The notes under the pieces are model-generated. The model worked only from the letters and a program-made list of their open reading frames with translations, was not told where the DNA came from and searched no databases. DNA of 7,194 nucleotides from Acidobacteriota bacterium (GTDB lineage Bacteria > Acidobacteriota > Blastocatellia > Pyrinomonadales > Pyrinomonadaceae). Where the stretch lies: contig QHXL01000228.1 of the NCBI GenBank assembly GCA_003222935.1, positions 1 to 7,194 of the forward strand, written 5' to 3'. Position 1 is the first letter of the stretch, and every line of letters begins with the position of its first letter. Positions 1-6,725 of the stretch are shown here, piece by piece. The position numbers and the translations under genes were made by a program.

Positions 1-863
1 CGGGTTTACAGATCGACGAGTTTGCGCCGCGTCTGTCGTTCTTCTTCAATTCACACAATAATCTTCTCGAGGAGATTGCCAAGTTTCGCGCCGCACGCAG
101 ACTTTGGGCACGGATCATGCGGGAACGTTTCAATGCTCGTGATCCACGTTCGTTGATGCTGCGCTTCCACACACAGACAGCGGGTTCGTCGTTGACCGCC
201 CAACAACCTGAAGTGAACGTTGTCAGAACGACCATCCAGGCGCTCGCGGCAGTACTGGGTGGAACGCAGTCGCTGCACACAAATTCAATGGACGAAGCGT
301 TGGCGTTGCCGACGGAAGACGCCGCGCGTGTTGCGTTGCGAACACAACAGGTGATTGCGCATGAGTCAGGAGTTGCTGACATAGCTGACCCGCTGGCTGG
401 ATCATATGCAATCGAACAGTTGACGGATGAGATAGAGAATCGCGCAAACGATTATTTAAAGAAGATCGACGCAATGGGTGGGATGCTGCGCGCGATTGAA
501 ACTGGATACGTTCAGCGCGAGATCCAGGAATCTGCGTACAACTACCAACGAGCGATCGAGACGCAGAAAGAGATTATTGTCGGCGTCAATAAGTTTCAGG
601 TTGCCGAAGAACGGTCAATCCAAACTCTACGAATTGATCCCGCGCTTGAAAACGCGCAGGTCGAACGTTTGCGAGCGTTGCGCGGCAGACGGGACGCTGA
701 TGCGGTCGAGAAAGCTCTGGACAAACTGGAGCAGGCAGCAGCGGGTGAAGAGAATTTGTTACCGCACATACTCGAGTGCGTTGAGGCCTATGGAACGGTC
801 GGCGAAATTAGTAATCGGCTGCGACGAGTTTGGGGCGAGTACCGCGAGACATCGACTGTCTAA
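1..863 (+). CDS. Methylmalonyl-CoA mutase-type large (catalytic) subunit, C-terminal part; 5' end outside window
   Basis: The protein is the C-terminal 286 residues of an adenosylcobalamin-dependent acyl-CoA mutase large subunit, which interconverts branched and linear acyl-CoAs (methylmalonyl-CoA to succinyl-CoA, or isobutyryl-CoA to butyryl-CoA). The frame is open to the left edge, with its first full codon at position 3. Recognisable family blocks are APRLSFFFN (about 24-50), LRFHTQTAG (162-188), [16 protein letters not shown] and DEALALP (to about 311), then a helical tail. The His and Gln of FHTQ (codons at 168 and 174) and the Glu of DEALALP correspond to active-site residues His328, Gln330 and Glu370 of the Propionibacterium enzyme, by memory of that sequence. 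It stops at TAA 861-863 with no C-terminal cobalamin-binding domain (no DxHxxG motif), so it is the split type needing a separate B12-binding subunit. The substrate-specificity residues lie upstream of the window, so mutase type (Mcm or Icm) cannot be decided. Confidence 0.9.
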   Translation, partial: GLQIDEFAPRLSFFFNSHNNLLEEIAKFRAARRLWARIMRERFNARDPRSLMLRFHTQTAGSSLTAQQPEVNVVRTTIQALAAVLGGTQSLHTNSMDEALALPTEDAARVALRTQQVIAHESGVADIADPLAGSYAIEQLTDEIENRANDYLKKIDAMGGMLRAIETGYVQREIQESAYNYQRAIETQKEIIVGVNKFQVAEERSIQTLRIDPALENAQVERLRALRGRRDADAVEKALDKLEQAAAGEENLLPHILECVEAYGTVGEISNRLRRVWGEYRETSTV

Positions 864-903
864 CCACAGTTATGTACTCACGACTTCTGTGCAAATCCAT
901 AAT

Positions 904-907
904 GGAG
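904..907 (+). promoter_or_regulatory. Shine-Dalgarno GGAG for the gene at 916
   Basis: GGAG lies 8 bases before ATG 916. It decides the start, because the same frame is open far upstream (to 478) inside the mutase gene. The start at 916 is followed directly by a signal peptide, which supports this choice. Confidence 0.6.
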
Positions 908-915
908 ATACAAGT

Positions 916-1929
916 ATGATTCGTTGGATCCAGATGGGATTGTTAGTCTGCTTCTGTACTGCCTTAACTCAAGCGCAGTCTCAAACGTCGACTAAGATTT
1001 ATCGCGGCTCACTCGGCAACAAACATATCGAAATGCAACTTGAAGTGACTGATGGCAAAGTCACCGGAACCTACTTCTACGATCAATTCAAACAGGAGAT
1101 CAAACTCGAAGGTTCGTTTGATGCTAAGGGCGAACTGACTCTTATCGAAGGACCACCAAAGCGTCCAACCGGCAAATTTGTTTGTAAAGCTCCTACAGGC
1201 GTGGACCAGGTAGATCGCGAATGCGAGTGGACCAGGCCGACGGGGACTGGAAACCAAATGGTGTTCTTGAATGAACAGGGTATTTCGCCAAAGACGGCAA
1301 TCAGGTTCTCGCCAAAACTTATCAACGATCGCAAGAACAAGGTTTACGCTTCTTATCCACAGATTACTGCCATAACCAGTATCGCAATCAATGAGTTCAA
1401 CAGCCTGGTACAAAAACGGGTAGAAGAAAAAATTAAAACCTACGGGTTTGATCCCGACCAGAACTCCAGTTTTGACACCAACTATCTGGTGACGTTTGCT
1501 GATCGAGATCTTGTGAGTGTTGAATTCGAATCAACGTATAACGGTGGCGCGCACCCCACAGTTGACCTGTGGACCATTAATTACAACCTGAAGACCAACA
1601 AGGAATTAACCCTGGACGATGTCTTCAGACCGGGTGGTGAGTACAAGCAAGCAATAGCGGAGTTTGTAGTTAAAGATATCAATCGACGAGCTGATGAGTT
1701 CGACCGGGACGACGCTCGACAAAACAAGACGGAGTACAAAAAGAGAGATGAGCCGTTGATGACGCTGGAACAGTTGCCAGAGATGGAAACGTGGGGTTTA
1801 AGCCCCAAAGGCTTTGTCGTCTACTTCGGTTTTCCCCACGTAATGGCCGTATTTACCAAGACTGTTGTCCCAATCAGTGTCGTGTCGCGTGATCTCCGAC
1901 CTGACGGCGTGATTCCATTGGTGAGGTGA
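916..1929 (+). CDS. Secreted DUF4163/DUF3298 (PdaC/RsiV-like) domain protein
   Basis: This is a 337-residue predicted exported protein. Residues 1-21 form a signal peptide (Arg near the N-terminus, hydrophobic GLLVCFCTAL, then TQAQS with probable cleavage after AQ or AQA-like context). Residues 26-80 are beta-rich (GKVTGTYFYD, then KLEGSFDAKGELTLIE), resembling repeats common in secreted proteins of unknown role. Cys90 and Cys103 could form a disulfide. From about 140 to 215 the pattern YPQI, repeated NEFN/VEEKI helices, and an NGGAHP motif (209-214) matches DUF4163; KELTLDDVF (229-237) and the C-terminal LSPKGFVVYFGFPHVMA region match DUF3298. These domains occur in B. subtilis PdaC and in the anti-sigma factor RsiV, where DUF3298 binds lysozyme. 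There is no transmembrane anchor or anti-sigma domain here, so it is not RsiV itself. It follows the mutase by 52 bases and overlaps the GNAT gene. Biochemical role unknown; possibly wall or muramyl-ligand binding. Confidence 0.8.
   Translation: MIRWIQMGLLVCFCTALTQAQSQTSTKIYRGSLGNKHIEMQLEVTDGKVTGTYFYDQFKQEIKLEGSFDAKGELTLIEGPPKRPTGKFVCKAPTGVDQVDRECEWTRPTGTGNQMVFLNEQGISPKTAIRFSPKLINDRKNKVYASYPQITAITSIAINEFNSLVQKRVEEKIKTYGFDPDQNSSFDTNYLVTFADRDLVSVEFESTYNGGAHPTVDLWTINYNLKTNKELTLDDVFRPGGEYKQAIAEFVVKDINRRADEFDRDDARQNKTEYKKRDEPLMTLEQLPEMETWGLSPKGFVVYFGFPHVMAVFTKTVVPISVVSRDLRPDGVIPLVR
1923..1929 (+). promoter_or_regulatory. GAGGTGA, possible Shine-Dalgarno favouring a GTG 1941 start of the GNAT gene
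   Basis: GAGGTGA matches the 3' part of the full anti-Shine-Dalgarno complement and lies 11 bases before an in-frame GTG at 1941. No good site precedes GTG 1926. It therefore supports 1941 as an alternative start, with a rather long spacing. Confidence 0.4.
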
Positions 1930-2486
1930 GAAAGACTTCTGTGTCTTATGAGCGCGATTACGTCATCAGAAAAGCCACGCTGGATGATCGCGAGGCCATC
2001 AAGCGCTTGATTGGAGATTCGGCAAGACTATTAAGTCGCGACTACTACCGCGACATTCAGATCGAATCTGCAATTGAATCCGTGTTTGGCGTCGACACGG
2101 ATTTAATCGACGACGGCACTTACTTTGTGGCGGAGCATCGAGACGGCCTGGTTGGTTGCGGCGGTTGGAGTAAGCGGAAGACGCTATTTGGCGGCGATCA
2201 ATTTACCAACCGAACGAGCGGCATGCTGGATCCGGCATCAGAGCCGGCTAAGATCAGAGCGTTCTTCATACATCCTCAACATGCTCGAAAGGGGATTGCC
2301 GGTCAGATTCTGGAACACTGTGAAACAGAAGCACGTGCAGGTGGTTTTCAATCACTTGAGTTGATGGCCACTCTTCCCGGAGTCCCTTTCTACACCGCCG
2401 CCGGCTTTACGAGCCAGGCACCGTTTGCACTAGAGTTACCAGACGGGGTAGTGCTTGAGTTATTGTCAATGCGCAAGGAGCTATGA
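1926..2486 (+). CDS. GNAT-family N-acetyltransferase
   Basis: The 186-residue protein has the single-domain GNAT fold, transferring an acetyl group from acetyl-CoA to an amine. Evidence: the N-terminal YVIRKATLDDREAIKRL strand-helix opening, a central YFVAEHRDGLVGCGGW strand pair, motif A with IRAFFIHPQHARKGIAG (pyrophosphate-binding loop ARKGIA at about 120-125), and the C-terminal LELMATLPGVPFYTAAGF motif B. The HPxxARxGI and ELMATLPGVPFY blocks are frequent in uncharacterised bacterial GNATs, so the substrate cannot be read off. The GTG start at 1926 overlaps the preceding stop in a GTGA, suggesting translational coupling; GTG 1941 is an alternative with a better-placed ribosome site and would shorten the protein by five residues without touching the fold. 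It lies between two genes for exported proteins, but it has no signal peptide itself and should be cytoplasmic. Confidence 0.85.
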   Translation: MRKTSVSYERDYVIRKATLDDREAIKRLIGDSARLLSRDYYRDIQIESAIESVFGVDTDLIDDGTYFVAEHRDGLVGCGGWSKRKTLFGGDQFTNRTSGMLDPASEPAKIRAFFIHPQHARKGIAGQILEHCETEARAGGFQSLELMATLPGVPFYTAAGFTSQAPFALELPDGVVLELLSMRKEL

Positions 2487-2493
2487 CAGTCAA

Positions 2494-3432
2494 ATGAATC
2501 GTCGACAATTTAATAAAGTACTGGGATTGAGTGCGCTTGCACTTGGAGCTAGTCGTCTCGGTCTCGCACAGAAAACAGTCGCGCCACAGATCTCGATCAC
2601 AATGGACGACTTCTTCTGGCAGAACGCAATTCATCAAACAGCGATTCAGCGTAATCAGGCAATCCTCGGTGCCTTGAAGTCTCACTCAATCAAAGCCGCA
2701 ATGTTTGTCATTGGTCGTAACGTTGAGACAGACGAAGGTAAGCAACTGCTGGCAGAGTGGAACAACGCTGGCCATTTGATTGGCAATCACACCTATTCGC
2801 ATCAAAACTTCAACTCGCCATCAATGACGCTTCAGGCTTATCAGGAAGACATGCTCCGTGCTGAAGCGATCTTGAAGAGTTTTAGCCGCTTTCAGAAATA
2901 CTTTCGCTTTCCGATGTTGAAAGAGGGCGACACGGTTGAAAAACGCGACGGCTTCAGAACGTTTCTCAAAAAACATGAGTATCGAGTCGGTCACGTGACT
3001 ATCGACTCATCAGATTGGGCCATCACTCCACGTCTACAGGACCGACTCAAAGCAGACCCTTCCGCTGACGTAAAGCCTTATCGTGACTTCTACCTTGCGC
3101 ACATGTGGGATCGGGCCCAGTATTACGACTCACTTGCACGTCGCGTTCTGGGCCGACCCGTGAAGCACGCACTCCTTGTTCACTTCAACTTACTCAATGG
3201 ACTCTTCATGAACGATTTGATCGAAATGTTCAAATCGAAAGGTTGGGAGTTTGTTGACGCCGAAGATGCGTTTACCGATCCGGTGTTCGCAGCGAAGCCA
3301 AACGTACTGCCGGCGGGTGAAAGTATTATCTGGGCGCTGGCGAAAGCCAATGGAACGATTGCAAAGTCGTTGAAGTACCCGGCTGAAGAAGGGGATGACG
3401 TGGTCGAGCAGATGAAGAAGTTGGGACTTTAG
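2494..3432 (+). CDS. Tat-exported polysaccharide deacetylase (CE4/NodB-like) family protein
   Basis: This 312-residue protein belongs to the NodB-homology fold, metal-dependent hydrolases that remove N-acetyl groups from peptidoglycan, chitin or other glycans outside the cytoplasm. The N-terminus carries a Tat-type signal (NRRQFNK at 2-8, hydrophobic [10 protein letters not shown], likely cleavage near Ala25). Motif 1 is TMDD (Asp38 general base, Asp39 metal ligand); motif 2 is HTYSH (His99, His103, metal ligands); motif 3 is RFP (138-140); motif 4 is DSSDW (171-175); motif 5 is LLVHFN with His230. All catalytic positions are therefore kept. The [11 protein letters not shown] segment and the C-terminal [12 protein letters not shown] tail mark a distinct, uncharacterised subfamily, so the substrate is unknown. 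ATG 2494 is chosen because it begins the Tat signal; AAGGAG at 2475-2480 is 13 bases upstream, a rather long spacing. The gene starts 7 bases after the GNAT stop and ends 2 bases before the DppD-like start. Confidence 0.88.
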   Translation: MNRRQFNKVLGLSALALGASRLGLAQKTVAPQISITMDDFFWQNAIHQTAIQRNQAILGALKSHSIKAAMFVIGRNVETDEGKQLLAEWNNAGHLIGNHTYSHQNFNSPSMTLQAYQEDMLRAEAILKSFSRFQKYFRFPMLKEGDTVEKRDGFRTFLKKHEYRVGHVTIDSSDWAITPRLQDRLKADPSADVKPYRDFYLAHMWDRAQYYDSLARRVLGRPVKHALLVHFNLLNGLFMNDLIEMFKSKGWEFVDAEDAFTDPVFAAKPNVLPAGESIIWALAKANGTIAKSLKYPAEEGDDVVEQMKKLGL

Positions 3433-3434
3433 TA

Positions 3435-4460
3435 ATGGCACACCTGCTGGAAGTTCGGAATCTCAAAACTCACTTCCCAACTCGCTCGGGACTCGTTCGT
3501 GCTGTAGACGGCGTGAGCTTCCATCTCGATCAAGGTGAACTGCTTGGACTTGTAGGAGAGTCGGGATGTGGAAAGTCAATGACTGCTCTATCAGTCATGC
3601 GACTTGTAGCGCCGCCGGGAAAGATTGTTGACGGACAGATTCATTTCGATGGCAAAGACCTATTGAAACTCTCCGACCGCGAAATGCGAGAGTTGCGTGG
3701 CGACGACATCGCGATGATCTTTCAGGATCCGATGACGTCGCTCAACCCCGTTTTCACAGTCGGCGAACAGATCGCCGAGGCCTTGCGACTTCATCGCAAA
3801 CTTTCTGCGAAGCAGGCTAGACAGGCCGCGATTGAAGCAATGCGCGAAGTGGCGATTCCCGATCCCGCAAGACGAGCTTCTGATTATCCACATCAACTGT
3901 CGGGTGGAATGCGTCAGCGCGTGATGATCGCGATGGCCCTCGCTTGTAATCCGCGTCTGCTGATCGCTGACGAACCAACCACCGCACTCGACGTTACCAT
4001 CCAGGCACAGATACTCGAGTTGCTAAACGAGTTGAGAGTGCAGCGTCAGTTGGCGGTTCTACTGATAACTCACGACCTTGGAGTTGTTGCAGAAGTCGCC
4101 GACCGGGTGGCAGTAATGTACACCGGTCGAATTGTTGAAGAGTCGCCGGTTGACGAGTTGTTTGCTCGTCCCAAGCATCCGTACACGGAAGGGTTGTTAA
4201 GATCTGTTCCGAAGCTAACTGCCGAGCATGTCGAGAAGAGTGAACGGCTTGAGACGATCGAAGGAACTGTGCCCCGTCCGACTGACTTACCTCCAGGCTG
4301 TCACTTTGCACCACGCTGCCCGCATCGAATGCCGCGTTGTACTGAAGAAGACATTCCGCTTTACGAACTGGAAGGCGAAGTGAAGGTTAGATGTGTGCTT
4401 TACGATCTGGCGGCTGCGGTTACTGCTGATCATCATGCCCCAATGTCCGACGAACTTTAG
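3435..4460 (+). CDS. Oligopeptide/dipeptide ABC transporter ATP-binding protein (DppD/OppD-like)
   Basis: This 341-residue protein is one of the two cytoplasmic ATPases of an Opp/Dpp-type importer (dipeptides, oligopeptides, nickel or similar). Visible motifs are Walker A GESGCGKS (41-48), Q-loop Gln97 in [11 protein letters not shown], signature LSGGMRQR (155-162), Walker B LLIADE (Glu190 catalytic), D-loop ALD (194-196) and H-loop His213. After the nucleotide-binding domain comes the family-specific C-terminal extension with HPYTEGLL and four cysteines (Cys289, 295, 302, 320) in a GCHFAPRCP arrangement, which in relatives can hold an iron-sulfur cluster. Length is normal for the family. The ATG start lies 2 bases after the deacetylase stop. 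The final residues (after Asp332-His-His) are encoded inside the left arm of the inverted repeat at 4436-4520, so this tail is probably repeat-derived. The partner permeases and the substrate-binding protein are not in the window, so substrate is undetermined. Confidence 0.93.
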   Translation: MAHLLEVRNLKTHFPTRSGLVRAVDGVSFHLDQGELLGLVGESGCGKSMTALSVMRLVAPPGKIVDGQIHFDGKDLLKLSDREMRELRGDDIAMIFQDPMTSLNPVFTVGEQIAEALRLHRKLSAKQARQAAIEAMREVAIPDPARRASDYPHQLSGGMRQRVMIAMALACNPRLLIADEPTTALDVTIQAQILELLNELRVQRQLAVLLITHDLGVVAEVADRVAVMYTGRIVEESPVDELFARPKHPYTEGLLRSVPKLTAEHVEKSERLETIEGTVPRPTDLPPGCHFAPRCPHRMPRCTEEDIPLYELEGEVKVRCVLYDLAAAVTADHHAPMSDEL

Positions 4461-4520
4461 TTTGTCGTTGCTCTAACTAAGCGAACTAGCGACAAACTAA
4501 GTTCGTCGGACATTGGGGCA
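4436..4520. repeat. Long nested inverted repeat (REPIN-like) overlapping the end of the DppD-like gene
   Basis: The left arm (4436-4467, beginning TGCCCCAATGTCCGACG) and right arm (4490-4520, ending CGTCGGACATTGGGGCA) are perfectly complementary over 31 bp except for one extra T on the left; the loop is 22 bases. Each arm also folds on itself: 4448-4455 pairs with 4460-4467 around a TTTA loop (one G-U), and 4490-4497 pairs with 4501-4508 around TAA. TGTC (4444-4447) and its mirror GACA (4509-4512) flank the two small stems. No T-run follows, so it is not a canonical intrinsic terminator. The TAG stop of the upstream gene (4458-4460) lies in the left arm. The element may attenuate transcription or protect the mRNA 3' end; two inverted REP units are the best structural analogy. 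No clear target duplication is visible. Confidence 0.85.
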
Positions 4521-4531
4521 CAGAAGAAGAT

Positions 4532-5512
4532 ATGGACACACTTGTTGACGTTCGTGGTTTAGTGAAGCACTTTCCAGTCGAGGGCACTGACGACGTTGTT
4601 CGCGCTGTTGATGGCGTGTCGTTCGCTATCTTTGCGGGTGAGACGCTTGGCCTGGTTGGCGAGTCGGGCTGTGGGAAGTCGACCGTGGGACGCTGTCTGC
4701 TGCGTCTAATCGAACCAACTGCCGGTTCAGTTCAGTTCCTCGGACGCGACGTTCTCAAGTTAGACAAGAAAGAACTTCGCCAGGCAAGACGCGAGATGCA
4801 GATCATCTTTCAGGATCCTTACGCATCACTGAATCCGCGAATGAAGATTGGCGACATCATTGGTGAGCCGCTGGTAATTCACAAGCAGGGCGGCAAAAAT
4901 GAACGACGCGATCGCGTTGCCGAGCTGCTACGCCGAGTCGGGTTGGATCCCGACTACATGAATCGGTATGCCCACGAATTTTCGGGCGGGCAACGCCAGC
5001 GCATAGGTGTCGCTCGTACACTCGCGTTGAATCCGAAGCTGATTGTTGCCGATGAACCAGTGTCAGCGCTTGATGTGTCGGTCCAGGCGCAAGTTGTAAA
5101 TTTACTCCAGGAGCTACAGGCCGAGTTTAAGCTTACCTATCTGTTCATATCTCACGGCCTGGCTGTGGTCGAACACATCTCGACGCGAGTAGCGGTAATG
5201 TATCTCGGGCGCATTGTTGAGATTGCTTCTGCGGTCGATCTCTATGCGAATCCATTACATCCCTACACTCAAGCGTTGCTCTCGGCGATCCCGATTCCAG
5301 ACCCGAAGCAGAAGCGGAAAAGGATTATTTTGCAGGGTGACGTGCCGACGCCAATCAATCCACCGTCGGGATGTCGGTTTCGCACGCGCTGTCCGATCGC
5401 CATAGAAGAGTGCGCGCATATAGATCCGGAATTAAGAGAACTATCATCAGGTCATCAGGTGGCCTGTATTCGTGTCCCGGGTTGGGCCGAAGCAACACCC
5501 GTAGTGGCCTAA
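4532..5512 (+). CDS. Oligopeptide/dipeptide ABC transporter ATP-binding protein (DppF/OppF-like)
   Basis: This 326-residue protein is the second ATPase expected for an Opp/Dpp importer and would form a heterodimer with the preceding gene product. Motifs seen: Walker [10 protein letters not shown] (43-51), Q-loop Gln94 in [12 protein letters not shown] (the YASLNPR form is typical of the F subunit), signature FSGGQRQR (150-157), Walker B LIVADE with Glu175, D-loop ALD (179-181), and H-loop His208. The C-terminal extension has HPYTQALL and four cysteines (281, 287, 294, 312) with a GCRFRTRCP arrangement. One oddity is that the residue after the switch histidine is Gly209 rather than the nearly universal Asp of this family ([10 protein letters not shown] instead of SHDLAVVEHI). 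ATG 4532 is preceded only by a purine-rich GAAGAAGA stretch starting just after the inverted repeat. Gene order D-F is the usual one, but the permease genes are missing here. Confidence 0.93.
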   Translation: MDTLVDVRGLVKHFPVEGTDDVVRAVDGVSFAIFAGETLGLVGESGCGKSTVGRCLLRLIEPTAGSVQFLGRDVLKLDKKELRQARREMQIIFQDPYASLNPRMKIGDIIGEPLVIHKQGGKNERRDRVAELLRRVGLDPDYMNRYAHEFSGGQRQRIGVARTLALNPKLIVADEPVSALDVSVQAQVVNLLQELQAEFKLTYLFISHGLAVVEHISTRVAVMYLGRIVEIASAVDLYANPLHPYTQALLSAIPIPDPKQKRKRIILQGDVPTPINPPSGCRFRTRCPIAIEECAHIDPELRELSSGHQVACIRVPGWAEATPVVA

Positions 5513-5571
5513 GAACCAAGCACTAAAACCAGTCGTTCGTGTCCGAAACTTTGATGAAGTGCGCCACGTAT

Positions 5572-5586
5572 TACACAGCCTGTGTA
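5572..5586. promoter_or_regulatory. 15-bp perfect dyad TACACAG-C-CTGTGTA, candidate operator
   Basis: Two 7-base arms are exactly complementary around a single C, within the gap upstream of the YIP1-family gene and 52 bases before its start. The odd-length dyad with short spacing fits a dimeric repressor site better than a terminator, since no T-run follows. No regulator gene is nearby, and the factor cannot be named. Confidence 0.4.
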
Positions 5587-5623
5587 TGAACTTCGACGGA
5601 AGTTTGTCTCCCCGTCTTCTTGT

Positions 5624-5630
5624 AGGAGGA
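5624..5630 (+). promoter_or_regulatory. Strong Shine-Dalgarno AGGAGGA for the YIP1-family gene
   Basis: AGGAGGA ends 7 bases before ATG 5638, a near-perfect and well-spaced site, much stronger than those of the upstream genes. It fixes the start at 5638 and suggests efficient, independent translation. Confidence 0.85.
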
Positions 5631-5637
5631 TTATTTC

Positions 5638-6633
5638 ATGAGTGCTCCAGTAGATAACTTTCAACCACCTGCCACAGAAGTAGCGCCACGAGCGCCACGC
5701 CCCACCAAGTTGCGTATACCTGCGATTGTCCTGATTGTTTTAGGACTGGCAATCTGCGGGGGAGGCATCGCCAAGATCATTTCTGGTGGAATTGGGACCG
5801 GCGCAGCGGTCGCATTCCTTGGCATAGTTCTCGTCGCCTTGAGTTTTGTTCCGCTGCCCGTGATCGAGGCGACCGAGGCACCGCTCTCCCCGTTGCAACG
5901 TCTCACCGGGATCTTTTTTGAGCCAACGCGTGTGTTTCGAAATCTTCGAATCTATCCACGTTGGGTCGCACCCTACATTGCTATCGTAATCTTAAGTGCG
6001 GTCTACACCTTTGCCTTCACGCAGCGCGTAACACCGGAGCGCATTGTCAATCATACGGTCGACAAACTGGCAGAGATGGGCCCTCCATTTGCTCCTCCGG
6101 CGTCGGCAATCGAAACGATGCGCGCTACGCAATTGGAAGAAGCAAGAAATCCAGTCAACCGCGCTGGTAATGTTCTGAAAGCGTTTGCCGGTGTCTTTGT
6201 GTTCTCGGCAATTCTGGCTGCTTTGTACTTGCTCGGTTCACTGGCGTTTGGCGGCCGCATCAATTTCTGGCAAGCGTTCTGTGTGGTCCTTTACGGCTCA
6301 TTGCCGATCATCGTCGTACAGAAGCTCCTCGGATTGGTATTGCTTTACCTGAAGGCGCCTGAAGACATCCATCCAATACTCGGACAGGAGACGCTGGTCC
6401 AGGACAATCTTGGTATCCTGGTTTCGCCTGCCAACCACCCGGTTATCTTTGTACTCGCGGCTTCGATCGGTATCTTGTCGTTCTATGGTCTGTGGCTAAA
6501 GGCGACTGGCTTGAAGAACACTGGAACGCGGGTGAGTAGCGGAGTGGCGTGGGGAGTTGCAATTACGTTTTGGATCCTGGGGCTGTTGCTAATTACCGGA
6601 GTGACCGCTCTATTCCCCACCTTCATTTCGTAA
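5638..6633 (+). CDS. YIP1-family integral membrane protein
   Basis: This is a 331-residue polytopic inner-membrane protein. A proline- and alanine-rich cytosol-type N-terminus (1-25) precedes about seven predicted transmembrane segments at roughly 28-48, 55-74, 109-127, 183-204, 213-237, 266-288 and 301-325. The first two helices form an extra N-terminal hairpin. The segment from about 86 onward, with LQRLTGIFFEPTRVFRNLRIYPRWVAPY (given here only as positions 86-113; key residues FFEP, RVF and W109), is the characteristic start of bacterial YIP1 domains, followed by an extracytoplasmic or interhelical loop rich in Pro, Glu and Arg (130-180). The bacterial family has no defined biochemical activity; eukaryotic relatives act in membrane trafficking. 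The gene has its own strong ribosome site, follows a 125-base gap, and converges on a MacB/FtsX-type permease gene. Whether the two are functionally connected is not shown by the sequence. Confidence 0.8.
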   Translation: MSAPVDNFQPPATEVAPRAPRPTKLRIPAIVLIVLGLAICGGGIAKIISGGIGTGAAVAFLGIVLVALSFVPLPVIEATEAPLSPLQRLTGIFFEPTRVFRNLRIYPRWVAPYIAIVILSAVYTFAFTQRVTPERIVNHTVDKLAEMGPPFAPPASAIETMRATQLEEARNPVNRAGNVLKAFAGVFVFSAILAALYLLGSLAFGGRINFWQAFCVVLYGSLPIIVVQKLLGLVLLYLKAPEDIHPILGQETLVQDNLGILVSPANHPVIFVLAASIGILSFYGLWLKATGLKNTGTRVSSGVAWGVAITFWILGLLLITGVTALFPTFIS

Positions 6634-6636
6634 GCC

Positions 6637-6723
6637 TGTCGGGGCGTCCCTCCGTGGGCGCCCCTTTGTTTGTCTGCAAAGGTATGAAAGCGGAAGGGGC
6701 GCCCACGGAGGGACGCCCCGACA
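6637..6723. repeat. Perfect 30-bp inverted repeat between convergent genes; probable bidirectional terminator, REPIN-like
   Basis: The left arm 6637-6666 (TGTCGGGGCGTCCCTCCG...) is exactly complementary to the right arm 6694-6723, with a 27-base loop. Each arm is itself self-complementary: GGGGCG plus CCC (6641-6650, with a bulged T) pairs with GGG plus CGCCCC (6656-6664) around TCCGT, and the right arm mirrors this. TGTC (6637-6640) and GACA (6720-6723) are the outer feet. It fills the space between two converging genes, only 3 bases after the plus-strand stop and 2 bases after the minus-strand stop. Neither side has a T-run, so it is not a textbook intrinsic terminator. It may block readthrough or stabilise both mRNA 3' ends. 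The GC-rich arms and the strict symmetry suggest a dispersed repeat rather than a chance terminator. Confidence 0.88.
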
Positions 6724-6725
6724 AA

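Larger units (their letters stand above)
5513..5637. other. 125-base intergenic gap between the DppF-like and YIP1-family genes
   Basis: This gap contains the 15-bp dyad and the strong ribosome binding site listed separately. I see no convincing -35/-10 pair with normal spacing (a TTGATG at 5551 has only a 12-base spacer to TATTAC at 5569) and no hairpin followed by a T-run. Its size and the strong ribosome site suggest that the following gene has its own promoter, but the sequence does not show it clearly. Confidence 0.4.

Noticed and set aside
865..891. CACAG (865-869) and CTGTG (887-891) could form a hairpin after the mutase stop.
   Set aside because: Five base pairs with a 17-base loop and no T-run is within chance expectation and is not a credible terminator.
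478..915. The reading frame of the DUF3298 gene stays open upstream through the mutase gene.
   Set aside because: The upstream part shows no family resemblance, overlaps a clearly recognised mutase, and would bury the signal peptide. The GGAG-spaced ATG at 916 is the sensible start.
2494..3432. The deacetylase looked possibly inactive because of atypical motif 1 (TMDDF) and motif 3 (RFPML).
   Set aside because: Asp38, Asp39, His99, His103, the motif 3 Arg, Asp174 and His230 are all present, and these variants resemble what I recall of this subfamily.
5551..5574. TTGATG and TATTAC as a sigma-70 promoter for the YIP1-family gene.
   Set aside because: The spacer is only 12 bases, too short for a normal promoter.
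5540..5614. Fragments resembling the 4436-4520 repeat (TGTCCGA-AACTTT at 5540 and CGACG..AGTTTGTC at 5594) that might be a decayed copy.
   Set aside because: The matches are short, broken by indels, and do not form the expected arms. Only a genome-wide alignment of the repeat could support this.
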